From Taklimakanibacter deserti (GTDB lineage Bacteria; Pseudomonadota; Alphaproteobacteria; Rhizobiales; Aestuariivirgaceae), in the NCBI GenBank assembly GCA_003574785.1, contig QORU01000003.1, positions 310,001 through 374,000 on the forward strand: a DNA stretch of 64,000 nt, read 5' to 3'. The position numbers were made by a program, and so were the translations under genes. The notes under the pieces were generated by a model. The model was not told where the DNA came from and ran no database searches. It saw only the letters and a program-made list of their open reading frames with translations. Below, one piece after another: positions 28,731-37,543 of this stretch (positions within the stretch are counted from its first letter, which is position 1; every line of letters starts with the position of its first letter).

Positions 28731-29732
28731 ATGCTGAGATTTGCGCTATTCGGGGCAGGCCGTATCGGGGCGATGCATGCCGCCAATATCGCCGCCAATC
28801 CCATGGCCTCGCTCGCCTGGGTGTTCGATGTGAACAAAAATGCGGCGGAGACCGTAGCGGCCAAGCACGACGCCAAGCCGGCGCGCAGCGCCGATGAGGC
28901 CCTGGCCGACAAAACGGTCGACGCCGTGCTCATCGCGTCCTCGACCGACACGCATGTTCCTTTGATCACGGCCTCGGCCAGGGCCGGCAAGGCCATCCTG
29001 TGCGAGAAGCCCATCGATCTCGACATCAAAAAGGTCGAACAGTGCCGCAAGGACATCGCCAAGACCAGCGTCCCGGTGCAGATCGGCTTCAACCGGCGCT
29101 ATGACGCGACCCATCGGGCTCTCCGCCAGGCGGTGGCGCAAGGCGAGATCGGCACGCTCGAAGTCCTCATCATCACCAGCCGCGATCCGGAGCTCGCGCC
29201 GCTCCCGTATCTCAAAAGCTCGGGCGGCATCTTCCGCGACATGACCATCCATGATTTCGACCTGGCGCGCTTCATCCTCGGCGAGGAGCTGACCGAGATT
29301 TCGGCTGCTGCCAGCGTCAAGATCGATCCCGGGGTCGCCAGTCTCGATGACTATGACACCGTGATGGTGACGATGAAGGCCGCGTCGGGAGCGCTGGTCA
29401 GCATCAACAATTCGAGGCGCTGCGTCTATGGCTATGACCAGAGGGTGGAAGCCTTCGGGTCGAAAGGCATGGTTCAGTCCGACAATCCGCTGCCCAACAT
29501 GCTTAAGCGCTCGGACGCAGGCGCAACGCAGAGCCTGGGTGTGCTCCATCACTTCTTCATCGAACGCTACCGCCAGGCCTATCTCGACGAGCTCAACGAG
29601 TTCATCGATCGCATCGGCAAGGGCCTGCCGCCGACGGTCGATTTCGAGGATGGACGGCGCGCCCTCATCATCGCCGATGCGGCTTTCGAATCGCTCCGAA
29701 CGGGAAAGACGGTGAAGCTAAGCTACGGGTAG
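28731..29732 (+). CDS. iolG: Inositol 2-dehydrogenase-like oxidoreductase (Gfo/Idh/MocA family)
   Basis: 333-residue NAD-dependent sugar dehydrogenase. The N-terminal Rossmann motif GAGRIGAMHA (about residues 8-17), the catalytic lysine in CEKPIDLD (about 91-98) and IHDFDLARF (about 173-181) match IolG: myo-inositol to 2-keto-inosose. It is divergent from the RbsABC-type transporter, so uptake and first oxidation are probably co-regulated from the shared 180-base gap. No other iol genes are in the window. A related cyclitol or sugar is an alternative substrate. Confidence 0.88.
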   Translation: MLRFALFGAGRIGAMHAANIAANPMASLAWVFDVNKNAAETVAAKHDAKPARSADEALADKTVDAVLIASSTDTHVPLITASARAGKAILCEKPIDLDIKKVEQCRKDIAKTSVPVQIGFNRRYDATHRALRQAVAQGEIGTLEVLIITSRDPELAPLPYLKSSGGIFRDMTIHDFDLARFILGEELTEISAAASVKIDPGVASLDDYDTVMVTMKAASGALVSINNSRRCVYGYDQRVEAFGSKGMVQSDNPLPNMLKRSDAGATQSLGVLHHFFIERYRQAYLDELNEFIDRIGKGLPPTVDFEDGRRALIIADAAFESLRTGKTVKLSYG

Positions 29733-29795
29733 CCCCCATCCGGCGCTCTCGCCTTCGCGAAGCCGAGGCTTCGCTTCGGCGGAGCAAGGTCGCGC

Positions 29796-29820
29796 CTCCT
29801 TCCCCGCAAGGGGGAAGGAG
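29796..29820. terminator. Bidirectional terminator-like hairpin between convergent genes
   Basis: CTCCTTCCCC pairs with GGGGAAGGAG around a GCAA-type loop, midway between iolG and the convergent hydroxylase-like gene. It lies at the end of a short GC-rich intergenic palindrome cluster (29740-29825). Confidence 0.55.
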
Positions 29821-29825
29821 GGTCT

Positions 29826-30635
29826 TCAGTCGTTGTGCGACAGCTTTTCCAGATTCTGGTCGGCGCGGCGGGTCGCGGCCTCGAAGCGCTCTTCCATCGT
29901 CTGCATGTTCTTCTTCGGCTCCTGGTAATAGGCGGTGAGCTTGAGAAGCGAGATGAAGGTCTTGTTGATCGCGCGGCCCCAGAATTTCATCGGCCGGTCG
30001 AAATCGAACAGCAGGATGACGCGCTCATCCTCGGTGTCGTTCCACACCTCATGCTCGTAAGTGTCGTCGAAGACGAAGATCTCGCCCGGGCGCCAGACCT
30101 GGATCTTGTCGCCGACCCTTATGCGGCACTTCTCGGCGTCTTTGGGAATGATGAGGCCGAGATGCGAACGCAATATGCCCTTCGACACGCCGCGATGAGC
30201 GGGAATGTGATAGCCGGGCCCCAGGATCGAGAACCAGGCGGTCTGCAGGTTGGGCACGCTTTCGAGAATCCGGGTGGTGAGCGGCGCCTGCTTGCAGTTC
30301 TTCTCGAGCTTGGTGCCGAAGCCATAGAGAATGAAGGTACGCCAATTGTTGCCCTTGGCGATGCGCATCTGGTCGGGTGAGACTTCCTGGAACAGCGGCA
30401 CGGCCTCGCGGTGCTTGAGGATCTCGACCACTTCGGCGCGCATGCCCTCCCAATTGTCGAGAAAGGGCTTCAGGGCCGGAAAATCCTTGTTGTCGTGGAT
30501 CGGCATGTCGCCGACCAGCGACTGGCGGCCGATGAAATCGCCGAGGCCGCGGATCAGCCGCTGGCCGAATTTCTTGACTTTCTTCTGCCGCTTCTTCTTG
30601 CGCTTCTGGCCTAGCGTCACTTCAGTATTGGCCAT
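29826..30635 (-). CDS. Aspartyl/asparaginyl beta-hydroxylase-like dioxygenase (LpxO family)
   Basis: 269-residue Fe(II)/2-oxoglutarate dioxygenase-fold protein. Metal- and cosubstrate-binding elements are IPAHRGVSKGILRSHLGL (about residues 150-167, with HxG), the second histidine in FDDTYEHEVWND (about 198-209), and an arginine soon after in ERVILLFD. It has a very basic N-terminus (KRKKKRQKKVKK, residues 11-22), which may bind membrane or nucleic acid. LpxO members hydroxylate lipid A acyl chains, but that needs a membrane segment not obvious here. The substrate is therefore uncertain. Confidence 0.85.
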   Translation of the reverse strand: MANTEVTLGQKRKKKRQKKVKKFGQRLIRGLGDFIGRQSLVGDMPIHDNKDFPALKPFLDNWEGMRAEVVEILKHREAVPLFQEVSPDQMRIAKGNNWRTFILYGFGTKLEKNCKQAPLTTRILESVPNLQTAWFSILGPGYHIPAHRGVSKGILRSHLGLIIPKDAEKCRIRVGDKIQVWRPGEIFVFDDTYEHEVWNDTEDERVILLFDFDRPMKFWGRAINKTFISLLKLTAYYQEPKKNMQTMEERFEAATRRADQNLEKLSHND

Positions 30636-30672
30636 TTCGTCCTCTCAACCAGCGAAAGCACCCCTTTGTATA

Positions 30673-30741
30673 CGCATCGGATTATCCGAAAACCGGGATA
30701 GCCAGGTTTAACCCGGCCACAAGCACTTTTCGGTCCGATGC
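30673..30741. repeat. REP-like palindromic repeat, copy 2
   Basis: Arms GCATCGGA near 30674 and TCCGATGC at 30734-30741, inner CCGAAAA / TTTTCGG, and a central segment with CCGGG and AACCCGGCCACAAGC close to copy 1. It lies upstream of the hydroxylase-like gene. It shares CGCATCGGATTATCCGAAAA with the copy at 36581. Confidence 0.65.
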
Positions 30742-30849
30742 TCCAGGTGCCCCCATATAGCATTCCCGCCCGGAATCTCACCTTTAACTTGTGTAACGGA
30801 TGTTGCGCGGGCTGGCTTAGGGCTGGCTCTGGCGCTATGGAATATCCGT

Positions 30850-32085
30850 TTGACGAGGGTATTTAGGCAAATGTGGGTCAGGACGCAACTCAAGATCGGA
30901 TGGCTCGATCTCCTTGCCGGAGCTTGGAATTGTTTTAAATCCAACGACCGCGCGGCGCTCCAGCGCTCGGTTGAGAGCTTCTTTTCCGACAGTGACGACA
31001 CGATCGTCACCTATTCGGTGCGCTCGGGCTTCGACCTCCTGATCCAGGCCCTCGACCTCAAGCCCGGGGATGAGGTGATATTCTCCGCCCTCAATGTGAA
31101 GGGCATGGTGCGGGTGGTGCGGGACGCCGGGCTGGTTCCGGTGCCGGTCGATCTCGATTTCAGCTCCATGGGCCCGAGCCTCGAAAAGCTCGAAAAGGCC
31201 ATCACGCCCAGGTCGCGCGTGTTCGTCGCCGCCCATCTCTTCGGGACCAGGCTCGATCTCGATCCCGTCTTCGCGCTGGTGCGCTCCAAAGGTATCGTCG
31301 CGGTCGAGGATTGCGCCCAGGCCTTCAACGGCCGGGCCTATCCCGGCAGCCGCGCCGCCGACCTCAACATGTTCTCCTTCGGGCCGATCAAGACCTCGAC
31401 CGCGTTGGGGGGCGCCCTCATCCGGGTGCGCGACGACAAAGTGCGCGGCCGCATGCGCGCCATCCAGGCGGCCTATCCGATACAGCCCGACAGCAAGCAA
31501 CTGAAGCGCGTCTTCCAGTTCATGGGATTGAAGCTCATCACCTCGCGGGCCGTCCTCGGGGCCATCTACAGATACTACCATTCGCGCGGGCAGGATTATG
31601 AGGACTCGCTCGCCGACCGGGTGCGCGACGTGGCGCCGCTCAAGACGGCGAAGAACCTGCGCTTCCAGCCCTCGACCGCGATGCTGGCGCTGCTCAACCG
31701 CAGGCTCGAGGAATTCGACATCCAGGCGATCAGGGTCAGGACGAACAAGGGCGAGAAACTGCGCGACATGATCGGCTCCGCCGTCGCCATGCCGGCCCAG
31801 GCCAATACGCATCACGACTACTGGGTGTTTCCGCTGATCGTCGATGAGCCGCGCAAGTTCATCGACGGGCTGCGCGCCGAGGGCTTCGATGCCGCCGACC
31901 TGCCGCGCTCGCAGCATATCGCAGCACCCAAGGACCGGCCCGAACTCGAGCCCAAAACCGCGGCCGGCGTCATGCGCGACCTCGTCGTCATCCCGTGCTA
32001 CGACACCATGCCGGATGAGGAACTGGCGCGCCAGGCGCAAGTGATCAAGCGCCTGGCAGGCGAACTTGCACCTTCAAAAGCCTGA
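30850..32085 (+). CDS. DegT/DnrJ/EryC1/StrS family aminotransferase-like protein
   Basis: 411-residue PLP-fold protein. The conserved acidic pair before CAQAF (VEDCAQAFNG, Asp about 154) and the lysine in FSFGPIKTSTALGG (Lys about 181) are in place, so a PLP Schiff base is possible. Family members aminate or dehydrate nucleotide-linked sugars. The region before SVRSGFDLL is longer than usual. It is divergent from the LpxO-like gene; the pair may modify an envelope glycolipid, which is inference. The gene ends 150 bases before the microcompartment-linked PLP enzyme and is not obviously part of it. Confidence 0.82.
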   Translation: MTRVFRQMWVRTQLKIGWLDLLAGAWNCFKSNDRAALQRSVESFFSDSDDTIVTYSVRSGFDLLIQALDLKPGDEVIFSALNVKGMVRVVRDAGLVPVPVDLDFSSMGPSLEKLEKAITPRSRVFVAAHLFGTRLDLDPVFALVRSKGIVAVEDCAQAFNGRAYPGSRAADLNMFSFGPIKTSTALGGALIRVRDDKVRGRMRAIQAAYPIQPDSKQLKRVFQFMGLKLITSRAVLGAIYRYYHSRGQDYEDSLADRVRDVAPLKTAKNLRFQPSTAMLALLNRRLEEFDIQAIRVRTNKGEKLRDMIGSAVAMPAQANTHHDYWVFPLIVDEPRKFIDGLRAEGFDAADLPRSQHIAAPKDRPELEPKTAAGVMRDLVVIPCYDTMPDEELARQAQVIKRLAGELAPSKA

Positions 32086-32235
32086 ATCAAATCAATATTT
32101 TGCAAGCGATGCTTGAGAGATCGATTCAAGCGCGGGCAGGTCCAAGTGTGTCAAGTCGAACGGCTCTTCTGTCAAGCCCTTCGCGCCCGCCGGGCCTAAG
32201 GTCCGAAGAGACAGAATCCCATGGGAGCTCGCCCG

Positions 32236-33546
32236 ATGAGCCAGGCCAAAGACGATTTCCTCGCCCGCTCGAAGCAATTCTGGAATCCCGGCAAGACATC
32301 GGACTGGCAGCGCATGGGCGTCGATCTCGTGATCGACCGGCGCGAAGGCTATTATCTCTGGGACATGGATGGGCGCCGGCTCATCGATGTCCATCTCAAT
32401 GGCGGCACCTATTCGCTCGGCCACCGCAATCCCGAAGTGGTGGAAGCGGTGCGCGAGGGCATGGCCTATTTCGACATCGGCAACCACCATTTCCCCTCGA
32501 TCATGCGCACCCATGTGGCCGAGATGCTGGAACGGCTGACACCCGCCGGCCTCAAGCGCACCATCTTCGCCTCGGGCGGTGCCGAGGCGATCGACATCGC
32601 GCTCAAGAGTGCCCGCAACGCCACCAAGCGGCGCAAGATCATCTGCATCGAGCGCTGCTATCACGGCCATACCGGCCTTGCGGTGCAAGTGGGCGACGAC
32701 CGCTTCTCCAAGCTGTTCCTGTCGGACGCGCCGTCGAGCGAAGTGGTCAAGGTGCCGTTCAACGATCTCGACCGGATGCTCGCCGCCATCGCCGTCGGCG
32801 ATGCGGCCTGCGTGATCATGGAGACGATCCCCGCGACCTATGGCTTCCCGATGCCCAAGCCCGGCTATCTCCAGGCCATCAAGCAGGCCTGCGAGAAGGT
32901 CGGCACGCTCTATATCGCGGACGAGGTGCAGACCGGGCTCATGCGCACCGGCGAGATGTGGGGGATCGAGACCTATGGCGTCAATCCCGACATGCTGGTG
33001 ACCGGCAAGGGCCTGTCGGGCGGCATCTATCCGATCGCCGCCGTCGTGGTGAACGAGAAGGCCGGCCAGTGGCTGAGCGAGGACGGCTTCGGTCACATGT
33101 CGAGCTTCGGCGGCGCCGAACTCGGATGCCTCGCCGCCGCCAAGGTCCTGGAAATCTGCTCGCGGCCCGAAACGCGCTCGCAAGTCCACTATATTTCCGC
33201 CTATCTTGCCGGCGGGCTGCGCCAGGTGCAGCAGAACTATCCGGACTTCTTCACCGGCATCAGGCAGCGCGGTATCGTCATGGGGCTGGAATTCAATCAC
33301 GATCAGGGTGCCGTCCATGTGATGAAGCACCTTTATCAGAACGGCGTATGGGCGATCTTCTCCACCCTCGACAAGCGCGTCCTGCAATACAAGCCGGGCC
33401 TCCTCATCGACCGCGAAATGTGCGACGAGATGCTGAACCGCCTCGACACCGCCGTGGCCCTGGCGCAGGCGGAAGTCTTCGGCGGCAGGGCCCGGAGCAC
33501 CATGACGAGCGCGAAACCCTCTTACTCACGGCAGTCGGCCGCCTGA
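32236..33546 (+). CDS. Class III PLP-dependent aminotransferase/phospho-lyase (microcompartment-associated)
   Basis: 436-residue fold-type I PLP enzyme. The aspartate that holds the PLP ring nitrogen is in YIADEVQTG (Asp about 229) and the Schiff-base lysine in VTGKGLSGGIYP (Lys about 258). ATG 32236 has GGGAG 8 bases upstream; an ATG at 32221 would add five residues. It is followed 3 bases later by an APH-fold kinase. In amino-alcohol pathways this pair acts as kinase plus phospho-lyase, turning a phosphorylated 1-amino-2-alcohol into an aldehyde, phosphate and ammonia. An ordinary transaminase is the alternative. No encapsulation-type helix is seen at either end. Confidence 0.88.
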   Translation: MSQAKDDFLARSKQFWNPGKTSDWQRMGVDLVIDRREGYYLWDMDGRRLIDVHLNGGTYSLGHRNPEVVEAVREGMAYFDIGNHHFPSIMRTHVAEMLERLTPAGLKRTIFASGGAEAIDIALKSARNATKRRKIICIERCYHGHTGLAVQVGDDRFSKLFLSDAPSSEVVKVPFNDLDRMLAAIAVGDAACVIMETIPATYGFPMPKPGYLQAIKQACEKVGTLYIADEVQTGLMRTGEMWGIETYGVNPDMLVTGKGLSGGIYPIAAVVVNEKAGQWLSEDGFGHMSSFGGAELGCLAAAKVLEICSRPETRSQVHYISAYLAGGLRQVQQNYPDFFTGIRQRGIVMGLEFNHDQGAVHVMKHLYQNGVWAIFSTLDKRVLQYKPGLLIDREMCDEMLNRLDTAVALAQAEVFGGRARSTMTSAKPSYSRQSAA

Positions 33547-33549
33547 TGC

Positions 33550-34545
33550 ATGACTTCGCCTGACGCGTCGCACCAAGAGAAGCTCAAGGAGCTGCAGCGG
33601 ATCGCCGAAGCAGCCCTGCCTTTCTATGACCTGCCGCCCGAAGCCACGGCGACGATGATCAATCTGTCGGAGAACGCCACCTATCGCATCGATGCCGGAG
33701 GACGGAAATGGGCGCTGCGCGTCCACCGCGAGGGCTATCATTCGAAGACGGCCATCGGCTCGGAACTCGCCTGGCTTCAGGCCCTGCGCCAGGATGGTGC
33801 CGTCACCACGCCGGTCCCGCTCAAGGGTCGGAATGGCGAGCTGATCCAGATCGTGGCGCTTCCGGGCCTCAAGGCGCGCCATGTCGTGCTCTTCGACTGG
33901 GAGACGGGTACTGAGCCCGATGAGAGCGAGCTGCTCGGCCCCTTCGAGGTGCTGGGAGCGGCGACGGCGCGGATGCATCTGCATTCGCGCAAGTGGACGC
34001 GGCCGCAAAACTTCGAGCGCCTGACCTGGGATTTCGACGGCGCCTTCGGGAAGGTCAAGCATTGGGGCTCATGGCGCGACGGCATGGGGCTCGATGCGGA
34101 AAAGATGGGGCTCTTCCAGCGCGCCGTCGATCTCATCGAGAAGAGACTTGAAAGTTTCGGCAAGGGTCATGAGCGCTTCGGGCTCATCCACTGCGACATG
34201 CGCCTCGCCAATCTGCTGATCGACGGCGATGAGACCAAGGTCATCGATTTCGACGACTGCGGTTTCAGCTGGTATCTCTATGATTGCGCGACGGCGCTGT
34301 CCTTCATCGAGCACCGGCCCGACGTGCCGGAGCTCATCGAGGCCTGGGTCAAAGGCTATCGCTCCGTCGCCCCGCTTTCGGCCGAAGACGAGCACGAGAT
34401 CCCGACCTTCGTCCTCTATCGCAGGCTCCTGCTCGTCGCCTGGATCGGCTCGCATGCCGAGACCGACCTCGCCAAGTCGATGGGCGTTCCCTACACGAAG
34501 GACACTGTCGCCTTGTGCGAGAACTATCTCGCACGGTTCGGCTAG
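33550..34545 (+). CDS. APH-fold small-molecule kinase (candidate amino-alcohol kinase)
   Basis: 331-residue aminoglycoside-phosphotransferase/choline-kinase-fold enzyme. The catalytic loop is IHCDMRLANLL (His 214, Asp 216, Asn 221) and the metal-binding motif is VIDFDDCG (Asp 233/235). The kinases of RMM-type microcompartment loci belong to this fold and phosphorylate 1-amino-2-propanol. Direct coupling to the class III PLP enzyme supports the same job here, but homoserine, ethanolamine or another amino alcohol is possible. The helical N-terminus (EKLKELQRIAEAAL) looks like part of the fold rather than an encapsulation tail. Confidence 0.85.
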   Translation: MTSPDASHQEKLKELQRIAEAALPFYDLPPEATATMINLSENATYRIDAGGRKWALRVHREGYHSKTAIGSELAWLQALRQDGAVTTPVPLKGRNGELIQIVALPGLKARHVVLFDWETGTEPDESELLGPFEVLGAATARMHLHSRKWTRPQNFERLTWDFDGAFGKVKHWGSWRDGMGLDAEKMGLFQRAVDLIEKRLESFGKGHERFGLIHCDMRLANLLIDGDETKVIDFDDCGFSWYLYDCATALSFIEHRPDVPELIEAWVKGYRSVAPLSAEDEHEIPTFVLYRRLLLVAWIGSHAETDLAKSMGVPYTKDTVALCENYLARFG

Positions 34546-34605
34546 CTGGATTTCCCTTGCGTCATATGAAATACTCGCCGTCTGGTGAATGATCAGGGGC
34601 GGCGC

Positions 34606-35301
34606 ATGAGGGGTCTGATCAATCGGAGATCGGTTGTCTTCCTTGCAACAGGGATAGTTCTTGCGGCTGAGGGTGCCCGCTCGCAAGAAAAGCCGGAGTT
34701 CATAGACACGGCAACGCTCTCCGGCATTGGCGATCGTCTGCGGGGCATGACGAAAGAGCTCGCATCGCGTTTCGCGGAGCGCGCCGAGGGCGAATGGATC
34801 AAGGAGCTCGATGGCGATATTGGGCGGCTCTTTGAATTCCTGCCCAGGCTGCAGGTCTCGAAATTCTATGCCGCGATGCTCGATTATGATGTCACTTTGC
34901 TCGCGGAGGCGGTCAAGGAGGACGACCCGGGCAAGGTGACGAACTATGTCCGCATCACCCATGAAGACATCAAGGTCAAGCTCTGGAGCATCGAATTCCA
35001 GATACAATGGGGTGCCGAGAGCAGCGACATTTCCGTCGAGGTCGACACGATCACGACCTACAGCAGAAAACCCGTCAATGGGCTTGAGATCAGTTTTCAC
35101 ATGCTTGGCGCCGGAACGTCCGGTCCGCCGTTCAGGGTCTTCAGGGATCTCACGACGCCGACGAAAGATTCCGTGCCGCCCGGACATTACATCATCCGCG
35201 TGATTCAAATGCGCAACTACAAGCCGGAGGTGCGGCGCGAGATGACGCGGACGATCTGGGGCCGGCAGCCCGAAGAAAAGATCGAGATCGGTATTGGATG
35301 A
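34606..35301 (+). CDS. Exported hypothetical protein
   Basis: 231-residue protein with an N-terminal signal or anchor (RRSVVFLATGIVLAAEGARS), then a soluble alpha/beta region with no motif I recognise. ATG 34606 is preferred over a GTG at 34585 because AGGGGC lies just upstream. It overlaps the next membrane-protein gene by 4 bases, so the two form a small operon. It lies between the kinase and the shell genes; base composition seems slightly less GC-rich than its neighbours (by eye). Confidence 0.75.
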   Translation: MRGLINRRSVVFLATGIVLAAEGARSQEKPEFIDTATLSGIGDRLRGMTKELASRFAERAEGEWIKELDGDIGRLFEFLPRLQVSKFYAAMLDYDVTLLAEAVKEDDPGKVTNYVRITHEDIKVKLWSIEFQIQWGAESSDISVEVDTITTYSRKPVNGLEISFHMLGAGTSGPPFRVFRDLTTPTKDSVPPGHYIIRVIQMRNYKPEVRREMTRTIWGRQPEEKIEIGIG

Positions 35302-35810
35302 AAAGGCTTCTCGCCCTCTGGCAGCAGGCGGGCCGCTATGCCGTGGCGCTCGCGGCGATCTTCACCGGCCTCATCTTTCAGCCTCCTGGACACGCCCTGC
35401 AAGGCAGCGCGCTCAACTGGAAGCTCCTGGCGACGACCGTCATCGCCTTCATCATCCTGTTCGCGGGAAAATGGTTCGCGCAGAAAAGCCGGCCGGTCGT
35501 GACCGTCGCCCTGTTCCTTATCGGCATCGGACTGGTGATCGCCTATTTCCACTGGTCGCAGCTCTGGTCTTGCGAGGTCGGAACAGGCCGGGTGGTCATC
35601 GGGTCAGTACTCAAACCGGATGCCGCGGCAATTCTCGCCAAAACACCGAGCTTCTCCTGCACCGACCTGTTGCTCCATTTCGCCAGCGATCCGCGGCGTG
35701 TCTATGAGGAGAGCGCCATATTTCTCCACGAAACGCTGCTGGGCACCCTTTATTTCGCCATGATCGTCATACTTTCAGCAGCCCTCCTGGGCCTGACGCG
35801 GAAGCCTTAA
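35298..35810 (+). CDS. Hypothetical membrane protein, 170 aa
   Basis: Small integral membrane protein with about four predicted helices: residues about 12-30, 42-60 (LLATTVIAFIILFAGKWF), 66-85 (VVTVALFLIGIGLVIAYF) and a C-terminal one (GTLYFAMIVILSAALLGL). A loop between helices 3 and 4 contains two cysteines. Function unknown. It is translationally coupled to the exported protein upstream. Confidence 0.75.
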   Translation: MKRLLALWQQAGRYAVALAAIFTGLIFQPPGHALQGSALNWKLLATTVIAFIILFAGKWFAQKSRPVVTVALFLIGIGLVIAYFHWSQLWSCEVGTGRVVIGSVLKPDAAAILAKTPSFSCTDLLLHFASDPRRVYEESAIFLHETLLGTLYFAMIVILSAALLGLTRKP

Positions 35811-35851
35811 TTGCCACGGATCTTCACAGGCCCGTCGCAGGCCTCGGGATT

Positions 35852-36523
35852 TCACTGAAGAAAGCTGCGATCGAGGCCCATTTGGTCGACAAAGGGCTTC
35901 TCATCGCCGAGGGCGCCGCTGAGTGCCGGCTCTTCGAGATGGCGCCGGAAATAGGCATTGAGCTTGGGAAAGCGCGGCTCGATCCGATAGCCCAGATAGT
36001 TGAACAGGATCAGGTTCGAGACGACGGCAATGTCGGCGATCGTCAGCTTGCCGCCGACCAGATAACCCTCAGGGTCGAGGCTTTCGAGATAGGCGAAGGC
36101 CTCGGGCGCGGCCTTGTTCTTCGCGGCATCGATCATGACCTGGTTTCCCTGAACATTGCGGATCTTCGGGGCCACGATCTGATTATGGAAGAGGGGATGT
36201 ATCACGCCCCGAAACAGCTCGGAGCCTGCCCAGGCATCGAGCGACAGAGCGGCGCCATATTCCCGGTCATCGGCGGGAAGCAGCGCCGGCGTCGGATGCT
36301 TGCGTTCGAGATAGGCGACGATCGCGGTCGAATCCGCAAGGCGGAAGCCCTGGTCCTCGATCGCCGGGATGAGGCCGGTCGGGCTGATCTCGCGCCAGTT
36401 TGACGGCGGATTGCCGGGGATGACAGGAATGACGGTCTCAAGCTCGAAGGGAATACCCTTGAGCCGCGCGGCGACGATCACTTTGCGCGTATGAACCGAC
36501 AGGGGCACACCATAGATCTTCAT
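35852..36523 (-). CDS. Glutathione S-transferase family protein
   Basis: 223-residue GST. The N-terminal thioredoxin-like domain starts MKIYGVPLSVHTRKVIVAARLKG with the catalytic Ser/Thr position in PLSVHTRKV, and the glutathione-binding LADSTAIVAYLE is at about residues 62-73. The C-terminal all-helical domain contains VGGKLTIADIAVVSNL. Function by family is conjugation or isomerisation with glutathione. It is convergent with the membrane-protein gene and has no obvious link to the microcompartment. Confidence 0.9.
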   Translation of the reverse strand: MKIYGVPLSVHTRKVIVAARLKGIPFELETVIPVIPGNPPSNWREISPTGLIPAIEDQGFRLADSTAIVAYLERKHPTPALLPADDREYGAALSLDAWAGSELFRGVIHPLFHNQIVAPKIRNVQGNQVMIDAAKNKAAPEAFAYLESLDPEGYLVGGKLTIADIAVVSNLILFNYLGYRIEPRFPKLNAYFRRHLEEPALSGALGDEKPFVDQMGLDRSFLQ

Positions 36524-36580
36524 TTTCCACTCCTCATGGGTTGTGAATATCGAACAGCGATGAGCGCTGTCTTTTTGTTG

Positions 36581-36626
36581 CGCATCGGATTATCCGAAAA
36601 CCGCTTCGCACTTTTCGGTCCGATGC
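36581..36626. repeat. REP-like palindromic repeat, copy 3 (short)
   Basis: Same outer sequence as copy 2 (CGCATCGGATTATCCGAAAA and CACTTTTCGGTCCGATGC) but lacking the central 20-odd bases. It lies between the GST gene and the MerR gene and touches the MerR stop. Confidence 0.65.
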
Positions 36627-37463
36627 TTAAGCCGCGCGCTGGACCGGGAACTGGATTTCGACCAGCGCTTTCTCAAATCCGGGCTGTCCGACGACCGGCT
36701 CGAGAAAGACTTCGCGGCAGGGGCCTGCGATCTCGTAGCGGTTGGCCTCGATCCAGGTGCCGATGGCAGCGAAAGAGGAATGGCTCACCGCATTGGTTCC
36801 GGCCCTGACGATGGTCGCCATGCTCTCAACCGCCGGAAGCTCGCTCGCGGTCAGCAGGGCATTGCCGGGCAGGCGGATGGTGGCGTTCGAGAGCCGCGTG
36901 AGCGCGTAGCCGATCTCGAGATCGAGCTTCTCGTCCTCGCCATCATTGCGCGCCACGACGATGAGCTTGTCGCGGAGCGCGGGGCGAATCTGCCGCAATC
37001 CTTCCTCGGCAATGGTGCGGACCATGGGCACGACCTCCTCCATGCCCTCGAAGGAGCGCCGCAAGGAGAGAAACGGCGTCGCCGCCACGGATTTGACGAC
37101 GACGTCATAGCCTTCGATCCCGCCCTGGTGATCGATTTGCGCAATACGCGATTCGATGTGGCGCAAGCGCGCCTCTTCCGCGCGCAGCGACTGCTCGACT
37201 TGCGCCCGCTTCATGGTGAGCATGCCGCGCAGTTCCGTGGGCGATATCTGCTCTTCGAGCAGCGGGCCGATCTGCTCGAGCGAGAGGCCGAGCTCCTTCA
37301 GCGCCAGGATGCGGTTCAGGCGCGGCAGCTGGCGAATGCTGTAATAGCGGTAGCCGCTGCGGGGGTCGGCATGGTCGGGACGCAGCAATCCCAACTGGTC
37401 GTAATGCCGCAACTGTCTTGCCGACACCTGGGCAATCTGGGCGAACTCACCAATCCTGAACAT
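36627..37463 (-). CDS. MerR family regulator with GyrI-like ligand domain (BmrR-like)
   Basis: 278-residue regulator. The MerR DNA-binding domain begins FRIGEFAQIAQVSARQLRHY, followed by the wing region DPRSGYRYYS (residues 1-70) and a dimerisation helix. The C-terminal about 150 residues resemble the GyrI/BmrR effector domain that binds cationic or lipophilic drugs. A TTGACA-TAG-TGTCAA dyad about 47 bases upstream is a probable autoregulatory site. No efflux gene is adjacent; the target may be the GST downstream (inference). Confidence 0.9.
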   Translation of the reverse strand: MFRIGEFAQIAQVSARQLRHYDQLGLLRPDHADPRSGYRYYSIRQLPRLNRILALKELGLSLEQIGPLLEEQISPTELRGMLTMKRAQVEQSLRAEEARLRHIESRIAQIDHQGGIEGYDVVVKSVAATPFLSLRRSFEGMEEVVPMVRTIAEEGLRQIRPALRDKLIVVARNDGEDEKLDLEIGYALTRLSNATIRLPGNALLTASELPAVESMATIVRAGTNAVSHSSFAAIGTWIEANRYEIAGPCREVFLEPVVGQPGFEKALVEIQFPVQRAA

Positions 37464-37509
37464 CGAGGCTTTCTCCGCGGTCCAACCAACTCGGAAAGCT
37501 TCTGCGGGC

Positions 37510-37524
37510 TTGACATAGTGTCAA
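37510..37524. promoter_or_regulatory. Dyad upstream of MerR gene
   Basis: TTGACA (37510-37515), TAG spacer, TGTCAA (37519-37524). A MerR-type operator or promoter is expected at this position, between the MerR start and the end of the AraC gene. Confidence 0.45.
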
Positions 37525-37543
37525 AGTCAAGCGGGAAAATCAC

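Noticed and set aside
25683..29732. Complete myo-inositol catabolic operon
   Set aside because: Only an IolG-like gene and a sugar-class transporter are present; iolB, C, D and E are missing.
29734..29825. Possible short gene in the GC-rich gap after iolG
   Set aside because: The sequence is a cluster of palindromes typical of intergenic repeats; no ribosome site or convincing frame.
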